DNA of 10,154 nucleotides from Fidelibacterota bacterium (lineage in GTDB: Bacteria; Fidelibacterota; Marinisomatia; Marinisomatales; J089), in assembly GCA_003695105.1 (NCBI GenBank), contig RFIZ01000039.1, positions 1 to 10,154 of the forward strand. Reading direction: 5' to 3'. Shown piece by piece: positions 5,530-10,154 of the stretch (its first letter is position 1; each line of letters begins with the position of its first letter). Both the position numbers and the translations under genes were made by a program. A model generated the notes under the pieces. That model saw nothing but the letters and a program-made list of their open reading frames with translations. It was not told the DNA's origin and made no database searches.

Positions 5530-8076
5530 ATGGGCAATAAGATTCTCAAATTCCTCAAAACCAATGCCGTGGGCTTTTTCCTCACCCTGGCCTCCATTGT
5601 GGTCGTATCCCTGGCCCATTGGGTGGGGATTTTTGACATTCTGGAACTGAAATCATATGACTACCGCTTCGCCAACGTCCGCGGTCCTCTCACCGGCTGG
5701 TCTGCCCGGGATTCCACGTATATCAAACGGGGCACCAACGTGGTACTGGTGGAAGTAGATGATGAAGCCTGGCGCCTCATGCCGGAAGCCTGGCCCTATC
5801 CCCGGGGCACCGTCTGGGGACGGATCGTGCGGAATCTTTCTCTGGCCGGCGCCAAAGTGATCTGCTTCGATATCCAGTTTGATTCACCCGAAATGAAATC
5901 CGACTATCTGCGCCAGTTTGCCGAGGAGAGCGGTGACACCACCCTGAAAAAAATCATCCCGGAACACGGGGATGTCATTTTGGGGAAAGAAATCGCGGCG
6001 GCCCGGGAACGGGGAACCACCGTCATCCTGTCCACCAAGCTGGTCAAGGAGCCCAACCGGGTTCCTCCGGAATACATCGCCCAGCCGGTTCCGGACATCA
6101 TGGCCGGTCATCCGGAAACGGGACTCATCAATGATATGCTGGATGCCGATCAGTTTTCCCGGCAGTACAATATTTTCGGGTATTTGGATTACCAGCCGGA
6201 TAAAGTGTATCTCACCCTGGGAATGAAAGCCGTGAAGGCCTATCTGGGAATTCCGGACACGGCCGTACCTCATTTCGATCCGGAGAACCTGACCTGGCAT
6301 TACGGCCCCCTGGATATCCTGTCCTACGGCAAAGTGAACAATTTCCTCACCAATTATTACGGCCCTCCCTCTGGATACAAATTGCCGGAGGAATTTCACG
6401 TTCCGGCCTGGGGCACTTTTCCCCGTTATTCGGTGGCATATGTGATTGACAATGCTGATATTCAGTTACGGGATCCGGAAGAGGACATCGACTGGATGGA
6501 TCAATTTATTCCCGGCCAGATCCCGGACTGGATCCAGGCCATCGAAGATCCGGAGGAACGGCAACAGATGATGGATCTCATGGGTCTGGGAGCCAGTTTT
6601 GACATCACCAAATCGCCGTTCTACAATAAAATTGTGATCATCGGCGTGGCGGTGGAAGTGATCCACGATACCAAATCCACTCCCTTCTATAATTATATGG
6701 GGCGCCAGCAATTGACCCCGGGAATGGAAACCCACGCCAATGCCATCCAGACCATGCTGGACCAAAACTGGATCCGCGTATTCGGCGGACGGGTGACCGA
6801 CCTGTTTTATGAATATCCTATGAGCCACTCCTATTTGATCGCCCTGCTGGCTTTTATCGCCTTGTTGCTGCTGTTGCTGGCCAATCCCATTATCGCCGGG
6901 ATTCTGATCTTACTGGAAGGACTGACGTATTTTGCCATCGTGGCGGGTGTCTTTACTCAGGATTTGCTCTGGTTTCCCAAGATGATTCTCAGCCGGATCC
7001 TGCCCAAATCTTTCGTTGCAGCCCACCATGCGGCGCTCACGGCCCACCTCCCCGGACCGGGAGAATCCCTGGTCCTGCCGCTGGTGGCCCCCCTGGCCGG
7101 GATGATTCTCACCTATACCAGTATCGTGATTTACCGGTACGTGAATGAGCAGAAAGACAAGAAATTCCTGAAAAGTACTTTCGGCGCTTACATATCCCCC
7201 GAGCTGATTGATCAGATGTATGAGCAGAAGCAGGAGCCGAAGCTGGGGGGTGATTCGGGGATCAAGACGGCGTATTTCACGGACATACAGAGTTTTTCCA
7301 GTTTTTCGGAGTTGTTGACGGCGGCGCAGTTGGTGGAATTGTTGAACGAATACCTGACGGTGATGACGGACGTGTTGTTGCAGGAGGGGGGCACGTTGGA
7401 CAAATATGAGGGGGATGCGATCGTGGCTTTTTTTGGAGCGCCGTTGCCGATGGAGGATCACGCGTACCGGGCCTGTTTGACGGCGTTGGGGATGCAGCGT
7501 GAGTTGGGTCGGTTGCGGAAGAAGTGGGAAGAGGAGGGGGAGAAGTGGCCGGAGTTGGTGCACAACATGCGGATGCGGATCGGGATCAATTCGGGTGAGA
7601 TCGTGACGGGGAACATGGGGAGTCGGACGCGGATGAATTATACGATGATGGGGGATGTGGTGAACACGGCGGCGCGTTTGGAGGCGTCGGGGAAGCAGTA
7701 TGGGATCTATATTCAGGTGACGAAGGAGACGTTGGAGCTGGCGGGGTGGGAGAAGTTTGCGTACCGGGAGATAGATAAGGTACGGGTCGTGGGGAAGTCG
7801 GAGGCGGTGGAGACGTATGAATTGTTGGGGGAACGGGGCCAGTTGACGGAGCAGCAGGAGGAGATGATAGCCCGATACCAGGAGGGGATGGAGCATTACC
7901 GGAGCCAGCGCTGGGGGGAGGCGATTCGATGTTTTGAGCAGTCGGAGGCGTTGGAGGAGGTTTTTCCGAAGCGGCCCACGACGCCCAGTCGGGTGTATTT
8001 GGAGCGGTGTCGCCATTTCCAGGCCAATCCGCCCGGCGAAGACTGGGACGGCATCTGGGTGCTGACATCCAAATAA
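5530..8076 (+). CDS. CHASE2-domain membrane-bound class III adenylate/guanylate cyclase
   Basis: The protein has 848 residues. TM1 lies at about 12-33; a large extracytoplasmic CHASE2 sensor domain at about 38-425 (opening 'LKSYDYRFANVRGP', then 'VVLVEVDDEAW' and 'WPYPRGTVWGRIV'); two further membrane helices at about 435-475; and another at about 514-537. The class III cyclase domain (about 575-770) has both metal-binding aspartates, D585 (FTDIQSFS) and D629 (DKYEGDA). It also has the purine-recognition pair K625 and T705 (YTMMGDVVN) and the transition-state residues N712 and R716 (NTAAR). A complete active site is therefore visible; Lys plus Thr is the class IIIb pattern and favours ATP and cAMP. 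The C-terminal tail (about 776-848) has a TPR-like helix pair and ends 'DWDGIWVLTSK', as is common in this family. The ATG at 5530 precedes TM1 directly, but no strong ribosome binding site is seen. Codon use changes abruptly at about 7200; see the separate entry. The sensed signal is unknown. Confidence 0.95.
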   Translation: MGNKILKFLKTNAVGFFLTLASIVVVSLAHWVGIFDILELKSYDYRFANVRGPLTGWSARDSTYIKRGTNVVLVEVDDEAWRLMPEAWPYPRGTVWGRIVRNLSLAGAKVICFDIQFDSPEMKSDYLRQFAEESGDTTLKKIIPEHGDVILGKEIAAARERGTTVILSTKLVKEPNRVPPEYIAQPVPDIMAGHPETGLINDMLDADQFSRQYNIFGYLDYQPDKVYLTLGMKAVKAYLGIPDTAVPHFDPENLTWHYGPLDILSYGKVNNFLTNYYGPPSGYKLPEEFHVPAWGTFPRYSVAYVIDNADIQLRDPEEDIDWMDQFIPGQIPDWIQAIEDPEERQQMMDLMGLGASFDITKSPFYNKIVIIGVAVEVIHDTKSTPFYNYMGRQQLTPGMETHANAIQTMLDQNWIRVFGGRVTDLFYEYPMSHSYLIALLAFIALLLLLLANPIIAGILILLEGLTYFAIVAGVFTQDLLWFPKMILSRILPKSFVAAHHAALTAHLPGPGESLVLPLVAPLAGMILTYTSIVIYRYVNEQKDKKFLKSTFGAYISPELIDQMYEQKQEPKLGGDSGIKTAYFTDIQSFSSFSELLTAAQLVELLNEYLTVMTDVLLQEGGTLDKYEGDAIVAFFGAPLPMEDHAYRACLTALGMQRELGRLRKKWEEEGEKWPELVHNMRMRIGINSGEIVTGNMGSRTRMNYTMMGDVVNTAARLEASGKQYGIYIQVTKETLELAGWEKFAYREIDKVRVVGKSEAVETYELLGERGQLTEQQEEMIARYQEGMEHYRSQRWGEAIRCFEQSEALEEVFPKRPTTPSRVYLERCRHFQANPPGEDWDGIWVLTSK
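7200..8010 (+). other. Segment of foreign-looking codon use inside the cyclase gene
   Basis: Across residues of about 557-828 the codons end overwhelmingly in G. Counting by hand, 21 of 25 Leu codons are TTG (the rest CTG) and 17 of 17 Thr codons are ACG; Ala is mostly GCG and Gly often GGG. Upstream in the same gene, Leu is mainly CTG/CTC, Thr mainly ACC and Ala mainly GCC. Downstream, the last 22 or so codons (from CGC CAT TTC CAG GCC) return to the C-ending style, as do the next genes. The segment covers the cyclase domain and TPR-like tail almost exactly. The reading frame and active-site residues are intact, so this is a composition change and not decay. Confidence 0.85.
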
Positions 8077-8140
8077 GCCCCGCTTCCGCCCGGAAAAGCC
8101 GATTGCCGCATCGGAAACAGGCTGGCTATTTTTCCCGCTG

Positions 8141-9337
8141 ATGTGGACCCGAATCTTATTCATCTGGTGGATTGGTGCAGCGACGTTTCTGGCGGCCCAG
8201 GAGTCGGCGCGGGATTTCCAGAAGGAAATTGACTATCAGAATGAACAAATCCGTCGCCTGAAACAGGAAATCGAAGAAGCCCGCTCCCGGATCGAACAGG
8301 AATCCCGGAAGGAACAGTCGACGGCCAAAAACATCACGGCGCTGGATGAAGAGATTTCATTGCTGGATCGTCTCATCTCCCAATTGGACCAGGAAGAACG
8401 CCGGACACGGCAGCAGATTCGGAGCATTGAACAGTCCCTGGGGGAAAATCAGAACAAACTGGCGGCCCTGCGGGAACGGTATGCCCGCCGGGCCGTGAAG
8501 GCCTATAAAAAAGGCCGGCTGTCCTCACTGGAGGCCATTCTCTCTTCCACGACCTGGCGTCAGGCCGTGTACCGCACCCACTATCTGAAACTGATTTCCG
8601 ACATCGAACGGGATTTGAAACGCCAGATGGAATCCCTCATCGTTGATATCGGCAAACAGAAACTGGACCTGGAAGTGGTTCTGCGAAAAAACATGGCTCT
8701 GAAAAAAGACCGCGCCCGGCAGCAAAAAACTCTCCAAAACAAACGGATCGCCAAGCAGAGGGAACTGGCCCGGATTCGTTCGAACAAAACCGAATTAGCC
8801 AAATACATTCAAGAAAAAGAGGCGGGCCTGAAAGAACTGGAAGCCCTGATGAAAAAAATCGTGGAGGACAAGGAACGGGCGGAACGCGAGGAGCGTATTC
8901 GGCGCCAGCAGGCTTTGCTCCGGTCGAAAAAATTCTCTCAACTCAAGGGACATTTGGAATGGCCGGCAGAGGGCCGGATCATTACCAAATTCGGTCGTCA
9001 GTGGAATCCGGAACTGAAAACCGCCACCGAAAGTCCCGGCATCGATATCAAGGGACAACCCGGGTCGCCTATCAAAGCCACCATGAACGGCGTGGTCACG
9101 GCCATCACCTACATCCGGGGGTATGGCACCACCATCATCATTGACCACGGCGGCGGCTACTACACGGTATATAGTCATGTGACCAATATCCAGACCAATG
9201 AAGACAGTGAAGTCAAGGCGGGCGATGTCATCGCCTACATGGGAAATTCCGGTTCCATCAACGGTGCCATGCTCCATTTTGAAGTCTGGGGCAATTCACA
9301 AAAGCTGGATCCCGTACAATGGTTGAAAAGACGCTGA
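8141..9337 (+). CDS. EnvC-like murein hydrolase activator: coiled coil plus degenerate LytM (M23) domain
   Basis: The protein has 398 residues. A signal peptide (MWTRILFIWWIGAATFLAAQ) leads to the periplasm. A long charged coiled coil runs from about 22 to 270, and a C-terminal M23/LytM domain from about 275 to 398 (GRIITKFGRQWNP, GIDIKG, GYGTTIIIDHGGGYYTVYSH, LHFEVW, then 'LDPVQWLKRR'). An active M23 enzyme has HxxxD and HxH zinc motifs. Here the first His is S298 (D302 is kept), and the first His of HxH is M377 (H379 is kept). H346 in YSHV is also present. With two ligands missing, catalysis is unlikely. By analogy with EnvC and NlpD, the protein should activate a cell-wall amidase during daughter-cell separation, usually under FtsEX control; neither partner is in this window. 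The ATG at 8141 is chosen for the signal peptide; the ribosome binding site is poor. The 3' end overlaps holB by 19 bases. Confidence 0.92.
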   Translation: MWTRILFIWWIGAATFLAAQESARDFQKEIDYQNEQIRRLKQEIEEARSRIEQESRKEQSTAKNITALDEEISLLDRLISQLDQEERRTRQQIRSIEQSLGENQNKLAALRERYARRAVKAYKKGRLSSLEAILSSTTWRQAVYRTHYLKLISDIERDLKRQMESLIVDIGKQKLDLEVVLRKNMALKKDRARQQKTLQNKRIAKQRELARIRSNKTELAKYIQEKEAGLKELEALMKKIVEDKERAEREERIRRQQALLRSKKFSQLKGHLEWPAEGRIITKFGRQWNPELKTATESPGIDIKGQPGSPIKATMNGVVTAITYIRGYGTTIIIDHGGGYYTVYSHVTNIQTNEDSEVKAGDVIAYMGNSGSINGAMLHFEVWGNSQKLDPVQWLKRR

Positions 9338-10154
9338 ACCGCACGGCCATTCAACCGGCGATCTATCAACGGTTGCAGTCCATGGTGGCTCATAACCGGG
9401 TGGGGTCGGCGTATTTGTTTTCGGGACCGCCCGGCTGCGGAAAAGAGGCCCTGGCACTGGAATTCGCCGGTTTGATGAACGGTGGGGACCGGTCCCCGGA
9501 AATATTGGAACGCTTCCGGTCCTGCGCTCATGAAAATCTGAAACTGGTCTTTCCTCTGCGGGGAGCCCGGGATTCAGGGTCGAAAAACGATGATCCTCTG
9601 AAACATTTGACGGCCGCCGAGATGGAGTGGTTGGAAGCAGCGATTCGCCGGAAGGCGGAGGATCCCTTCTACAAAATCGAGTTTCCCGGCGCCACCCGGA
9701 TCATCCTGGCCTCCGTGCGGGAGTTGCGGAGAACCCTCTACCTCAAATCCCTCACCGGCGGGAAGAAAGTGGTAGTGATTCTGGATGCCCATCTATTGTC
9801 CGCCGGTGAAGCCACCTCTGCCAACGCCCTGCTCAAGATCCTGGAAGAACCTCCGCCGGACACCGTTTTCATTCTGGTGACCGATCATAAATTCGCCCTG
9901 TTGCCGACCATCCTCTCCCGCTGTCAGCAGGTGGAATTTCCGCCGCTGGAGGACCGGGTAGTGGCGTCTTTGCTCCCCGAAAAGGTGGACGCCCAGCCCG
10001 GGTATCGTGAATTTATTCTCCAGGTAGCCCAGGGAAACGCCCGTCTGGCCCTGGCTCTTTCCCGGGAAGCTGAGGAGGATTGGCGGGAAATATTCCGGCG
10101 GTGGCTGACTCCCTGGTTTCAGCCGACCGGATCCAACTGGAAACGGTTCATAAC
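9319..10154 (+). CDS. holB: DNA polymerase III subunit delta' (3' end outside window)
   Basis: The first 278 codons are visible and the frame is still open at the right edge. The clamp-loader delta' subunit helps load the sliding clamp at the replication fork. The N-terminal AAA+ region shows a P-loop-like GPPGCGKE (36-43) with Glu where an ATPase has Ser or Thr. It also shows 'VVVILDAHLL' with D156, the very conserved 'NALLKILEEPPPDTVFILVT' block (about 169-188), and the SRC motif at 200-202 carrying the arginine finger. The zinc module usual in delta' (four cysteines after the P-loop) is nearly gone: only C69 remains in 'RFRSCAHENLKLVFPL'. This fits delta' being a non-hydrolysing member. 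The ATG at 9319 lies inside the upstream gene, with GGA about 9 bases before it; it gives the expected short lead-in to the P-loop. It is probably cotranscribed with the EnvC-like gene. Confidence 0.93.
   Translation, partial: MVEKTLNRTAIQPAIYQRLQSMVAHNRVGSAYLFSGPPGCGKEALALEFAGLMNGGDRSPEILERFRSCAHENLKLVFPLRGARDSGSKNDDPLKHLTAAEMEWLEAAIRRKAEDPFYKIEFPGATRIILASVRELRRTLYLKSLTGGKKVVVILDAHLLSAGEATSANALLKILEEPPPDTVFILVTDHKFALLPTILSRCQQVEFPPLEDRVVASLLPEKVDAQPGYREFILQVAQGNARLALALSREAEEDWREIFRRWLTPWFQPTGSNWKRFI

Noticed and set aside
8099..8133. Possible terminator between the cyclase and the EnvC-like gene (CCGAT/ATCGG stem, then TTTTT at 8129-8133)
   Set aside because: The stem is only 5 base pairs and the T-run starts 14 bases after it, so it does not fit an intrinsic terminator. 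The 64-base spacer 8077-8140 otherwise shows nothing I can call.
6910..8163. A 417-codon open frame on the - strand opposite the cyclase gene
   Set aside because: It mirrors the G-ending codons of the + strand gene, which rarely create stops on the opposite strand. The translation is Arg/His/Pro/Leu-rich low-complexity sequence with no recognisable domain, while the + strand has a complete cyclase.
1..10154. CRISPR arrays, tRNA or rRNA genes, insertion sequences, prophage or defence genes
   Set aside because: Nothing with the expected repeats, cloverleaf, transposase or phage motifs was seen. Nearly all of the window is accounted for by five coding sequences.

Overview
The window carries five genes, all on the + strand, with short gaps or overlaps. 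It has a mid-50s GC content by eye. The first gene encodes a large secreted protein with a FlgD-like / type IX secretion (Por) C-terminal signal (NFPNPFN motif). This signal is typical of the FCB group, for example Bacteroidota, Ignavibacteriota, Calditrichota, Neomarinimicrobiota and KSB1-type lineages. A finer taxonomic assignment is not supported by what can be read here.

Layout. (1) Bases 1-4787 hold the 3' part of a giant surface or secreted multidomain protein, open at the left edge. It contains tandem Ig/cadherin-like modules, a 'DECRG...YGN' module in two copies, two putative-Ig (He_PIG-like) repeats, a PKD-like segment, and the C-terminal sorting domain. (2) Bases 4784-5419 hold a small protein with a signal peptide, a CsgG/TolB-like N-terminal fold signature and one C-terminal membrane segment; its ATG overlaps the stop of gene 1 (ATGA). 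(3) Bases 5420-5529 are a 110-base spacer with overlapping perfect inverted repeats and a possible promoter. (4) Bases 5530-8076 hold a CHASE2-domain receptor-type class III nucleotidyl cyclase. (5) Bases 8141-9337 hold a coiled-coil plus LytM (M23) protein of the EnvC type that has lost zinc ligands, so it is probably an amidase activator. (6) From 9319 to the right edge lies the 5' part of holB, the DNA polymerase III delta' subunit, overlapping the previous gene by 19 bases.

How they fit together. Genes 1 and 2 look like a translationally coupled envelope pair. The cyclase has its own possible promoter, senses something outside the cytoplasmic membrane, and makes a cyclic nucleotide inside. 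The EnvC-like gene and holB form a tight housekeeping pair (cell-wall splitting and replication). No operon logic linking the cyclase to its neighbours is visible.

The most unusual signal is compositional. The catalytic half of the cyclase gene (about 7200-8010) uses a completely different codon set from the sensor half: 21 of 25 Leu codons are TTG and 17 of 17 Thr codons are ACG. The 5' part of gene 1 (to about 1080) has a milder form of the same style. Gene 1 also carries a 209-base direct repeat (206/209 identical, all differences silent) spaced exactly 927 bases, or 309 codons. These point to mosaic assembly and recombination rather than to a new named system. No CRISPR array, tRNA, rRNA, insertion sequence or defence system was found.
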